13,136 nt of DNA, from assembly GCA_023145655.1 (NCBI GenBank), contig JAGLDI010000056.1, forward strand, positions 1 to 13,136, read 5' to 3'. The notes beneath the pieces are model-generated. The model searched no databases, was not told the DNA's origin, and saw nothing but the letters and a program-made list of their open reading frames with translations. A program made the position numbers and the translations under genes. This document shows positions 1 through 5,748 of the stretch, one piece after another (positions within the stretch are counted from its first letter, which is position 1; each line of letters starts with the position of its first letter). This DNA comes from Desulfuromusa sp. (GTDB lineage Bacteria; Desulfobacterota; Desulfuromonadia; Desulfuromonadales; Geopsychrobacteraceae).

Positions 1-33
1 AGAACAAACTTGGGAATTGGGTTTTGATTTAGA

Positions 34-65
34 TTTCTCTGCTTCTCTCCGCCTCTGCGTTGAAG
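34..65. repeat. Low-complexity CTCTGC-rich tract downstream of the MaoC gene
   Basis: The plus strand carries three degenerate copies of a pyrimidine-rich word in a row (TCTCTGC, TCTCTCCGC, CTCTGCG). On the minus strand this reads as a purine-rich GCAGAG/GCGGAG tract lying just after the MaoC-like gene stop codon. From memory, tracts of this kind (CTCTGCGTCTCTGCG-like) occur as dispersed intergenic repeats in many environmental bacteria. Only this one copy is visible here, so calling it a genome-wide repeat is inference. The surrounding 1-74 shows no gene and no clear terminator. Confidence 0.35.
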
Positions 66-74
66 TTTTTTATT

Positions 75-560
75 TTAAGGATAAAGCCTCGCTAGAAATT
101 CAGCACTGCAGGCGGGTTTTTCTTCCCCATCAATATCAATTGTAATCAGATAGCAGATCTGTACCCCATTTTTGACCTCTTCGGCGGATTGAATAGTTGT
201 TCTGGCCCGAATTTTGGCCCCAGCCTTGACCGGAGCCGGAAACCGTACCCGGTTCAGACCATAATTGACCCGGTATTGCATTCCCGGGTAGTTTTTCTGG
301 AAAAAATCAGGGTGATTGCTTTCGGTCAGATAGGGGAGGAGCGATAGGGTCAGATAGCCGTGGGCAACAGTTGCTCTGTAGGGAGATTCTTTTTTTGCCC
401 GTTCTGGATCAATATGGATCCATTGTTGATCCCCTGTCACTTCAGCAAATTTATTAATCCGTTGTTGGTCAATTTCTAACCAAGGCCCGACATGCGTTTC
501 CCGGCTAATCTGTGGTTGCAAATACTTGAGAAATTTTTCTATCTGTTGTGCCTGATCCAT
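75..560 (-). CDS. MaoC-like (R)-specific enoyl-CoA hydratase family protein
   Basis: A 161-residue protein with the hot-dog fold signature of MaoC/NodN-type dehydratases. The hydratase-2 motif is visible as TGDQQWIHID at residues 42-51, giving the catalytic pair Asp44 and His49. It is followed by AHGYLTLSL (66-74), which normally lines the acyl-CoA tunnel, and by YGLNRVRFPAPV (100-111). The family reversibly hydrates trans-2-enoyl-CoA or (R)-3-hydroxyacyl-CoA in the cytoplasm. The substrate cannot be read from sequence, and single-domain members near 150-160 residues are normal. The ATG start is preceded by AAGGA, which lies inside the last codons of the upstream bcp gene. Only 2 nt separate the two genes, so they are probably translationally coupled and co-transcribed. 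It is the last gene of a three-gene minus-strand operon. Confidence 0.87.
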   Translation of the reverse strand: MDQAQQIEKFLKYLQPQISRETHVGPWLEIDQQRINKFAEVTGDQQWIHIDPERAKKESPYRATVAHGYLTLSLLPYLTESNHPDFFQKNYPGMQYRVNYGLNRVRFPAPVKAGAKIRARTTIQSAEEVKNGVQICYLITIDIDGEEKPACSAEFLARLYP

Positions 561-562
561 GC

Positions 563-1030
563 TCAGAGTTCCTTCAAATATTCAAGAACCTGCTGGGGGT
601 GATCTGCTGCTTTTCTTACTTTTGGCCAGTGCTTCAGTACCGTGCCATCGGTGTCAATCAGAACGGTTGAGCGGATACAACCCATGGTCACTTTGCCATA
701 GTTTTTCTTTTCTCCCCAGGCACCGTAGTCCTGCAACATAATCTTATCCGGATCGGAGAGGAGGGTGAATGGCAGGTTGAATTTGCTGATAAATTTATCG
801 TGTGACGCCAGACTGTCTTTGCTGACTCCGAGCAGGTTGATATCCAGCGCTTGTAGCTCACTGAACATTTCACCGAAAGCGCATGACTCTTTGGTGCAGC
901 CAGAGGTGTTATCTTTAGGGTAAAAATAGATGATCAACTTTTTACCGGCATAGTCCTGTAATGTATGTTCTCTGTTGTCACTTCCGGTCAGAGTAAAGTC
1001 TGGAGCGGCTTGCCCCTGATTAATCGCCAT
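563..1030 (-). CDS. bcp: Thioredoxin-dependent thiol peroxidase, Bcp/PrxQ type
   Basis: A 155-residue AhpC/TSA peroxiredoxin of the BCP/PrxQ subfamily, full length for the family. It reduces H2O2 and organic hydroperoxides in the cytoplasm using thioredoxin. The active site reads PKDNTSGCTKESC (residues 38-50). The PxxxTxxC signature is intact, with peroxidatic Cys45 and resolving Cys50 five residues later, the helix-internal pair typical of PrxQ. A Ser stands at position 43, where many homologues have Pro (TPGC). This lies outside the strict signature and probably does not inactivate the enzyme. A further Cys lies in KVTMGCIRST, near residue 118. The start ATG has a good GGGAGG ribosome site about 8 nt upstream. 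The gene sits 17 nt downstream of the MazG-like gene and 2 nt upstream of the MaoC-like gene. Confidence 0.94.
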   Translation of the reverse strand: MAINQGQAAPDFTLTGSDNREHTLQDYAGKKLIIYFYPKDNTSGCTKESCAFGEMFSELQALDINLLGVSKDSLASHDKFISKFNLPFTLLSDPDKIMLQDYGAWGEKKNYGKVTMGCIRSTVLIDTDGTVLKHWPKVRKAADHPQQVLEYLKEL

Positions 1031-1047
1031 CTTTTTTCCTCCCTCGG

Positions 1048-1311
1048 TTACGCAGATGTTTCAAGCAGCTTGTTGAGTTTTTTAAGTTTCTTTTGCACCG
1101 ATTCTTCAACCGCTTCAGTTCCAAACATCCAGGTTAACTGTCCCAGCATCAGGGTGACATCAGCGAGCTCATCGATAACGGTTTGCTGGTCAACTTTACC
1201 TCGCCGAAAATGTTTCAGTGCTGTAATCAGTTCGGCACATTCTTCAACCATTTGGTCGTATTGGGCATCTTCTCCCCATTTGTTCAGAGTTGCCTGATAG
1301 AGTTGTTTCAT
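1048..1311 (-). CDS. MazG-like nucleotide pyrophosphohydrolase
   Basis: A small all-alpha protein of 87 residues carrying the MazG/dUTPase-superfamily metal-binding pattern: EExxE at Glu23, Glu24 and Glu27 (VEECAEL), then ExxD at Glu48 and Asp51 (DELADV). Family members hydrolyse nucleoside triphosphates to monophosphate and pyrophosphate. In single-domain forms this is usually a house-cleaning role against non-canonical NTPs, and the exact nucleotide is unknown here. It is much shorter than two-domain E. coli MazG, but this size is usual for stand-alone MazG-like proteins. It is the first gene of the operon with bcp and the MaoC-like gene. No strong Shine-Dalgarno precedes the ATG (an AAAGG lies about 14 nt away), so translation may be modest. 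Context with a peroxidase fits protection against oxidised nucleotides, but this is inference. Confidence 0.84.
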   Translation of the reverse strand: MKQLYQATLNKWGEDAQYDQMVEECAELITALKHFRRGKVDQQTVIDELADVTLMLGQLTWMFGTEAVEESVQKKLKKLNKLLETSA

Positions 1312-1354
1312 TTGTCTAGATAGCCTTTGTTATTTGGAAAAAATCAAGAACGTA

Positions 1355-1383
1355 GATAAAAAGGCTGCTAGTTCAGCAGCCTT
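1355..1383 (-). terminator. Rho-independent terminator of the GntR-family regulator gene
   Basis: A perfect 9-bp stem AAGGCTGCT/AGCAGCCTT (1361-1369 with 1375-1383) encloses a 5-nt loop. On the minus strand the stem runs into TTTTTATC, a typical U-tract. It lies 23 nt beyond the GntR gene stop and before the MazG-like gene, so it separates the two transcription units. On the plus strand the following sequence (ATCAAAATAAG) is not U-rich, so it is one-directional. Confidence 0.85.
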
Positions 1384-1405
1384 ATCAAAATAAGTACGGA
1401 GAAAA

Positions 1406-2143
1406 TCAGGCAGTTTCTGGTTGCTCTTTTTGGAGAAAAATTGCCAGTTTTTCTTCAACCAGAGTCAGATGCTTCTGCATCCAGTCTCGAGCCCGTTCGG
1501 GGTCGCCGGCTTCAATGGCTTCAAGTATTTCACGATGATGATTGAGCAGCAGTTCGATGTAGCCTTCTTTGCTGTAAAACTCGCCCAATGCGACCATAAT
1601 AGTGGTCTGAAACAACTTTTGAACAGTGTTAAGAATGTGTACCTGGAGAGTATTGTGGCTTGCGGCGGTGATAGCTAAATGGAACTGAAAATCGATCTCT
1701 GGATCCCAGCCCCCTTTTTGAGCCTGTTCTTCCATGATTTTGTAAAGTTCTCGCAGCCGATCAAGTTCTGGTTTTTGAGCACGCTTGGCAGCTAAATACG
1801 CAGACCAGGTTTCCAGTCCCAAACGGACTTCTGCCAGAGCATGCAGCATCCGTGGATCACGCCGTTCAACCATATTTGCCAGTGGGTCAGCCATGGTGAC
1901 ATCTGCCAGTGAGCGGACAAAAGTGCCGCCACCCTGCCGTGACTCAAGAAACCCCATTGCCTCTAGAACCATAATCGCCTCTCTGACTGAAGGACGACTC
2001 ACCCCTAAAAAAGTTGCCAGTTCACGTTCTGATGGAATCCGCTGGCCGGGACCAAGGTCGCCTCGAGAAATCAGCTCTTTGATCTGGTTAACAATCTCCT
2101 CAGAGAGTTTTTTGGGTCGGATTGGTTTAAATACTGTGGTCAT
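1406..2143 (-). CDS. FadR-subfamily GntR transcriptional regulator (FCD domain, LldR/PdhR-like)
   Basis: A 245-residue GntR-family repressor/activator. The N-terminal winged helix-turn-helix spans about residues 9-77; it includes IPSERELATFLGVSRPSVREA and the wing motif ESRQGGGTFV. The C-terminal FCD ligand-binding domain spans about 98-235. Its metal-binding set is visible: Asp151 and His155 (DFQFH), His203 (NHHREI) and His225 (MQKHL). FCD proteins usually sense small carboxylic acids such as lactate, pyruvate, gluconate or fatty acyl-CoA, and the overall pattern resembles LldR/PdhR. No lactate or pyruvate gene is adjacent, so the ligand is open. The ATG is preceded by GGAG about 8 nt upstream. 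A palindrome overlapping the likely promoter (2163-2180) suggests autoregulation. The gene has its own terminator at 1355-1383. Confidence 0.92.
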   Translation of the reverse strand: MTTVFKPIRPKKLSEEIVNQIKELISRGDLGPGQRIPSERELATFLGVSRPSVREAIMVLEAMGFLESRQGGGTFVRSLADVTMADPLANMVERRDPRMLHALAEVRLGLETWSAYLAAKRAQKPELDRLRELYKIMEEQAQKGGWDPEIDFQFHLAITAASHNTLQVHILNTVQKLFQTTIMVALGEFYSKEGYIELLLNHHREILEAIEAGDPERARDWMQKHLTLVEEKLAIFLQKEQPETA

Positions 2144-2162
2144 ATGAGTTCTCCATTGTCTG

Positions 2163-2200
2163 TGGTAAGACCTTTTACCATGACAATAGGTTTAAGACAA
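2163..2200 (-). promoter_or_regulatory. Putative promoter and self-operator of the GntR-family gene
   Basis: Reading the minus strand, TTGTCT (2200-2195) and TAAAAG (2177-2172) are spaced 17 bp apart and form a plausible sigma-70 promoter about 30 bp from the start codon. A perfect inverted repeat, TGGTAA-N6-TTACCA (2163-2180), covers the -10 element. Its left half reads TGGTAAGACCT, one base away from the TGGTnnnACCA core recognised by FadR-subfamily regulators. Overlap of the operator with the -10 would give negative autoregulation. The palindrome is seen directly; the function is inferred from the family. Confidence 0.55.
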
Positions 2201-2299
2201 GAAAAGGGGGTGAGATTTCCTGAGACGGGGGTTGAAACTTTTTCAAAGTTAAAAATAAATCTGAAAACAGAAATTAACCATGGCGGTCAGACCAGTTGC

Positions 2300-3055
2300 T
2301 TACTCCTTTGCTTTGTGGGTACGCCGAAAACGTTTAAACCAATTTTGAAATTCTTTCTCTTCGCTCTCCATTTCAAATGCATTAATCAGTCCCCGGGCAA
2401 TAGATACTGCAACGGCACGATTACGCAGATTGAACGACTCACCAAATTTTTCACTTTGAAACTGTTCCTGATCGATAGCAAGCTTGTTGTAGAGGGAATT
2501 GAGCCGACTTTGTATCCCACGGCGTGACAGATAGCGACGTTGGGCGATTAAATTATCAGTCAACCCGAGCGAAATATCGAGGAGTGCTTCATATTCAATA
2601 TCCGACAGTGCAGTTAGGCTGTGTCCCGCCCGTCCCTGAACTTTTCGGACTTCGGGGGCAATCCAGCACTGTTCATCGAGGAGGACGGTACGGATTGCAG
2701 AGGCAATTCGTTCTCTGGGGCTCGATTTTAGAATATAACCATAAACAGTTTCCGGCGGGACAATTTTAACCAGAGCCCGGACATACATTTCATCCTTGAA
2801 TTGGCTCCAGAATACAATTCGCGCCTGTGGTTTCTGCTCCCAGAGCTTCTGGGCAAAATCAATCCCATTCATTTCGGGCATCTGAATATCGCTGATAATC
2901 AGAGGGTTGCTATGGGATAAGCCTATTTCTAATGCGCTGCTGCCGTTGGGAGCCCGGGTCACATTGACCGGTTCTTCCCACTCAGTCAGTAATTGTTTGA
3001 GAAACTCAAAATCTTTTGGATTGTCTTCGGCAATAAGAATATCCAGGGGTTGCAT
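2300..3055 (-). CDS. LuxR/NarL-like response regulator with divergent C-terminal HTH
   Basis: A 251-residue response regulator. The receiver domain (about 4-125) keeps its active-site residues: acidic pair Glu10-Asp11, phosphoacceptor Asp56 (ISDIQMP), Ser84 at the Thr/Ser switch position and Lys110 (YILKSSP). The output region from about residue 147 begins like a NarL-type HTH (SLTALSDIEYEALLDISLGL) and continues to LYNKLAI. It then differs from the family: about 15 extra residues (195-209) precede the last helix (NLRNRAVAVSIARGLIN), and a charged tail of about 25 residues follows (EMESEEKEFQNWFKRFRRTHKAKE). It probably binds DNA as the partner of the histidine kinase 53 nt upstream, but its targets are unknown. 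A clear GAGGAG ribosome site precedes the ATG. No convincing terminator follows the gene. Confidence 0.85.
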   Translation of the reverse strand: MQPLDILIAEDNPKDFEFLKQLLTEWEEPVNVTRAPNGSSALEIGLSHSNPLIISDIQMPEMNGIDFAQKLWEQKPQARIVFWSQFKDEMYVRALVKIVPPETVYGYILKSSPRERIASAIRTVLLDEQCWIAPEVRKVQGRAGHSLTALSDIEYEALLDISLGLTDNLIAQRRYLSRRGIQSRLNSLYNKLAIDQEQFQSEKFGESFNLRNRAVAVSIARGLINAFEMESEEKEFQNWFKRFRRTHKAKE

Positions 3056-3108
3056 GGTATCTCCTCAAGTGAATTCAACTGATTTTAATGATATTTTTTA
3101 ACGCCCGG

Positions 3109-4476
3109 TTACGTATGCAGGGTCAGTTCAAAGCGGGTCCCACTGGAAAACCGTGATGATTTCCAACTGACTTCTGCAGTGATAGCTTTTGCCCGCTCAC
3201 GAATATTATTCAATCCACGGCCACTGTCACGGCTGTCTCTATCCGGGATCCCTTTTCCATTATCTTCTACCGACAAAATAAATGTTTCTTCGCGTACTTC
3301 AAGATTGACTTCATAACGGCTTGCCATGGCATGTTTGATGACATTTTGTATTGCCTCAATTGCAATCCGATAGAGAGCTAATTGCTTCAACTGATCAAGG
3401 TTCAAATGACTTACTTGCGGGTCGATATACAGATGATATTCGGGCAGATTGTCGGAGCAGCAATCTTGTTCCAAGTGGGCTTCTATGGCAGCTCCGAGAC
3501 CGAGAATGTCGAGAGTTTGCGGATGCAGATTATTCATAATGTCACGCAGGTTGGCAATGGCCCGTTCCAACTCTGCCTCTAATTTTTCAGTTTTTGCCAG
3601 TACGGTCTTGTCTGCTGTTTCTGTCGATAAACTCTGTAGCCCGCGTAAAATTGTAGAAAGATCAGACAGCGTTTGATCATGCAGATCCATGGCAATTCGG
3701 CGTCGTTCTTCTTCAGCGCCCTCAAGTAGTTTTTCTGTCCCAACCACCCGAATCAACCGTTTGGTCATGCGATTGATTGATATTGCCAGGGTATCCAGTT
3801 CGTCACGGATATGATCCGGTGCCGGAGGTAATTCTAGCTTGCCATCGGCGATACGGACAGCATTACGGGAAAGAGACTGAACCCGGTTGAGAATCCGGCG
3901 GCTGAAATAGCCGGCAATCAACAACCCAGACACGATAGCCAGAATCAGAACCGACATAGAGACAATTGCGGTTCGTTCGACCAGTTGAGTGATATCTTGC
4001 TCGTGATCCAGACGCAATCTGTTGCTGTTGATCTGGTTGATATTGGAAATAGCTGAAAGTTCTGTTCTAAAACGGGCAAAAGACTCAGCGGTCTCTTCTA
4101 TCCGGGGGCTATCTGCAGGGTTGAGTTCTTCTGCCAGAGCCAACAGATGAGATATCTGTCCAGAGTTTTTAAGCACCCCAAATGGTTTTAATCGCCCGAT
4201 TGCATCAAATAGACGTTCGTAGAGATCAGATACCAGGGCCATATCTTCAGGCGATGCCATGCCGGTGTGCTGCATACTTCGAAGGAGGAGATGCAAGCGC
4301 CTGGCAGCCATGTCTGCTTCTGCCAGGGCAACAAAAGTTGTGCCGATAGCTTTAGCTTCCCGGCGCTTGGCAGATAAATCCCAGTAGGTATATTGCATAA
4401 AGGCAAGCAGCAGAATCAGCAAAACTAAAATCGTTGCTGGTGCAAGAAGGACTTGTTGTTTAACGGTTATTCGCAT
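3109..4476 (-). CDS. Membrane sensor histidine kinase, NarX/DegS type (HisKA_3)
   Basis: A 455-residue kinase. TM1 is at about 9-28. An extracytoplasmic, probably helical region of about 140 residues follows (30-168), then TM2 at about 171-190, a HAMP segment (about 191-245) and the HisKA_3 dimerisation domain with phosphoacceptor His266 in ERRRIAMDLHDQTLSDLS. The ATPase domain shows the N box EAIQNVIKHA (Asn378), the G1 motif DNGKGI (405-410) and the G2 motif GRGLNNIRERA (419-429). Kinases of this type phosphorylate LuxR-type regulators, matching the next gene (2300-3055), with which it forms an operon. The sensed signal is not evident: no PAS, GAF or named ligand motif is seen. The ATG at 4476 is chosen because it precedes the positively charged lead and TM1, but it lacks a clear ribosome site. 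An 11-bp palindrome lies about 30 bp upstream. Confidence 0.91.
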   Translation of the reverse strand: MRITVKQQVLLAPATILVLLILLLAFMQYTYWDLSAKRREAKAIGTTFVALAEADMAARRLHLLLRSMQHTGMASPEDMALVSDLYERLFDAIGRLKPFGVLKNSGQISHLLALAEELNPADSPRIEETAESFARFRTELSAISNINQINSNRLRLDHEQDITQLVERTAIVSMSVLILAIVSGLLIAGYFSRRILNRVQSLSRNAVRIADGKLELPPAPDHIRDELDTLAISINRMTKRLIRVVGTEKLLEGAEEERRRIAMDLHDQTLSDLSTILRGLQSLSTETADKTVLAKTEKLEAELERAIANLRDIMNNLHPQTLDILGLGAAIEAHLEQDCCSDNLPEYHLYIDPQVSHLNLDQLKQLALYRIAIEAIQNVIKHAMASRYEVNLEVREETFILSVEDNGKGIPDRDSRDSGRGLNNIRERAKAITAEVSWKSSRFSSGTRFELTLHT

Positions 4477-4506
4477 TTGTTTAATCTAGCATGTTCGGTT
4501 TTGTCT

Positions 4507-4517
4507 TGCACTGTGCA
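4507..4517. promoter_or_regulatory. Short palindrome upstream of the NarX-like kinase gene
   Basis: TGCACTGTGCA is an 11-bp perfect palindrome with one central base, 31 bp before the kinase start codon. On the minus strand a TATAAA-like element lies farther upstream (about 4537-4543), so the palindrome would sit in the early transcribed leader. It could be an operator half or chance; no second copy is seen nearby. Confidence 0.25.
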
Positions 4518-4561
4518 GATGCGCACCTGATAGGTTTTTATAATGATGTGGAAGGTTTGAT

Positions 4562-4605
4562 AAAAAAAGCCCCAAAGACCTGGAGGGGGGGTAGGTCTTC
4601 GGGGC
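4562..4605 (-). terminator. Strong Rho-independent terminator with a C-rich loop
   Basis: On the minus strand the hairpin is GCCCC, one mismatch, AAGACCT, loop ACCCCCCCTCC (11 nt), AGGTCTT, GGGGC, then seven T residues. The arms are 4593-4605 and 4569-4581. It is the only clear terminator downstream of the OmpR-type two-component genes, 110 nt after the kinase stop codon, and it insulates them from the NarX-like kinase gene. The 11-nt loop with seven consecutive C residues is unusual, since efficient terminators generally have 4-8 nt loops. Confidence 0.85.
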
Positions 4606-4630
4606 ATGAGACCTTCAAGAAAGTCTCAAC
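4562..4630 (-). ncRNA. Candidate two-hairpin small RNA (minus strand)
   Basis: Upstream of the terminator lies a second minus-strand hairpin with arms TGAGAC and GTCTCA on either side of a 10-nt loop (4607-4628). Just before it is a plausible sigma-70 promoter: TTCACT (4662-4657), a 17-bp spacer and TAAATT (4639-4634). It would start RNA near 4627-4630, exactly at the foot of the first hairpin. The product would be about 65-70 nt: hairpin, 1-nt linker, terminator hairpin, U-tract. The terminator loop contains CCUCC, complementary to a Shine-Dalgarno core, as in bacterial sRNAs that act through C-rich loops. The alternative, a plain 3' UTR of the kinase mRNA, cannot be excluded. Confidence 0.35.
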
Positions 4631-4633
4631 TAA

Positions 4634-4662
4634 AATTTACATGATTTTGCCAGAAAAGTGAA
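4634..4662 (-). promoter_or_regulatory. Putative sigma-70 promoter for the candidate small RNA
   Basis: TTCACT and TAAATT each match four of six consensus bases and are separated by exactly 17 bp on the minus strand. It lies in the 110-nt gap between the kinase stop codon and the terminator. The region is AT-rich, so chance matches are possible. Confidence 0.3.
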
Positions 4663-4714
4663 CCCCTAAACGCTAAATTTTGAAAATTGATTTTAAGCGA
4701 TATAAAAACAAACC

Positions 4715-5632
4715 TTATTTTTCCTGCAGTAAGGGGAGAGTCACTGTGAATTTACTTCCTTGGCCGATGCTTGAACTTACAGTGATCGACCCTGTATGTG
4801 CATTGACGATCCATTTAACAATAGCCAATCCCAGACCTGAACCACCATCATTTCTGTTTCTGGTTTTATCGACCCGATAGAAACGGTCAAAAATAATATC
4901 CAGATGCTCACTGTCAATGCCGATACCGGTATCGCTGATGGTAATAGCAACATCATTATCATTTAAAATAAGTTCGACAGTAACTGAGCCCCCTTCCGGC
5001 GTGTATTTTATCGCATTCGTCAATAAATTAAGAAAAACCTGTCGTAGTCGAAAATTGTCAGCATTCAGGATAATTTGTTCATCAGGGCAATGTAGATCGA
5101 CTTTTATATTCTTAGACATTGCCAGTAATTGCCCCTGGTGGTGAAGTTCAATGATAAATTCCACCAGGGAGAGAGGTTCCATCTTTAACGGAATTTCACC
5201 CATATCACTTTTAGACAGGAGCAAAAGATCTTCAATCAGATAGCTCATGCGACTGATCTCTTCAAGATTTGATTCCAGAACGTTTATGAGCTCCTTTTTA
5301 TCTCTGTCATTTCTTAGCGCAAGTTCAGTTTCTCCACGGAGAATGGTCAGGGGGGTCCGCAACTCGTGGGTGACATCAGCTGAAAATTGTCGGGCGCGGC
5401 TGAGGTTGTCAGCGCGGCGGGTCATCAAGCTGTTATAGCTGTGAGCAAGTTTTTTAATCTCAAGCTCAGTGCCCTCTGTCACTTCGAATATTGGCGGTGA
5501 AAGTTCAGAGTTGGTCTGATCCATTAATTGAGTTAAGCGTTGGATTTCCACGAGTTGTTTTTTCCTGACCTTGCGTTGTGAAATCACCCAAGCAGCAAGG
5601 ATAAAAAGTCCCAATAAAAAGATAATCAACAT
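4715..5632 (-). CDS. OmpR-partner sensor histidine kinase lacking an N-terminal sensor domain
   Basis: A 305-residue HisKA/HATPase kinase. It begins directly with one membrane segment (about 2-18), then a positively charged stretch and a HAMP-like linker (about 19-75). The dimerisation domain has phosphoacceptor His89 in the H box (ADVTHELRTPL). The catalytic domain has the N box LNLLTNAIKYTPEG (Asn206), G1 motif DTGIGI (234-239), F box FDRFYRVD (248-255) and G2 motif GSGLGLAI (264-271). All catalytic motifs are present. Relatives (CusS-like kinases) are usually about 450 residues, with TM1 and a periplasmic loop before the segment seen here. An in-frame TAA lies 12 codons upstream with no start codon between, so the gene really is short in this sequence. 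Its ribosome site is weak (GGA). It follows the cognate regulator by 116 nt, with a terminator-like hairpin between. Confidence 0.88.
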   Translation of the reverse strand: MLIIFLLGLFILAAWVISQRKVRKKQLVEIQRLTQLMDQTNSELSPPIFEVTEGTELEIKKLAHSYNSLMTRRADNLSRARQFSADVTHELRTPLTILRGETELALRNDRDKKELINVLESNLEEISRMSYLIEDLLLLSKSDMGEIPLKMEPLSLVEFIIELHHQGQLLAMSKNIKVDLHCPDEQIILNADNFRLRQVFLNLLTNAIKYTPEGGSVTVELILNDNDVAITISDTGIGIDSEHLDIIFDRFYRVDKTRNRNDGGSGLGLAIVKWIVNAHTGSITVSSSIGQGSKFTVTLPLLQEK

Positions 5633-5658
5633 GTGGTTCCATGATGGTTTGGTCGGTG

Positions 5659-5719
5659 AAAAAAATTACCTCCCCGACGCAGAACTAATTTGAGAAAATA
5701 CCGGTTCCAGTAGGGGAGG
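5659..5719 (-). terminator. Terminator-like hairpin between response regulator and kinase genes (possible attenuator)
   Basis: On the minus strand CCTCCCC (5719-5713) pairs perfectly with GGGGAGG (5675-5669), followed by TAA and seven T residues. The 37-nt interior contains a smaller hairpin (TACTG/CGGTA with one wobble, 5699-5712) stacked directly on the outer stem. It lies 30 nt after the regulator stop and about 27 nt before the kinase start. It may end most transcripts after the regulator gene and lower kinase expression. The large loop makes it weaker than a classical terminator. Confidence 0.55.
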
Positions 5720-5748
5720 CGTTTATTCAGATGGGAACTACGTTGCAA

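Noticed and set aside
2236..2250. AACTTT-TTC-AAAGTT hairpin downstream of the LuxR-type regulator gene
   Set aside because: AT-only stem of six pairs, with its T-rich flank on the wrong side for the minus strand; not convincing as a terminator.
3109..4476. Possible chemoreceptor or nitrate-sensing NarX identity for the HisKA_3 kinase
   Set aside because: No nitrate-binding P-box or ligand motif could be seen in the extracytoplasmic region; only the catalytic class is supported.
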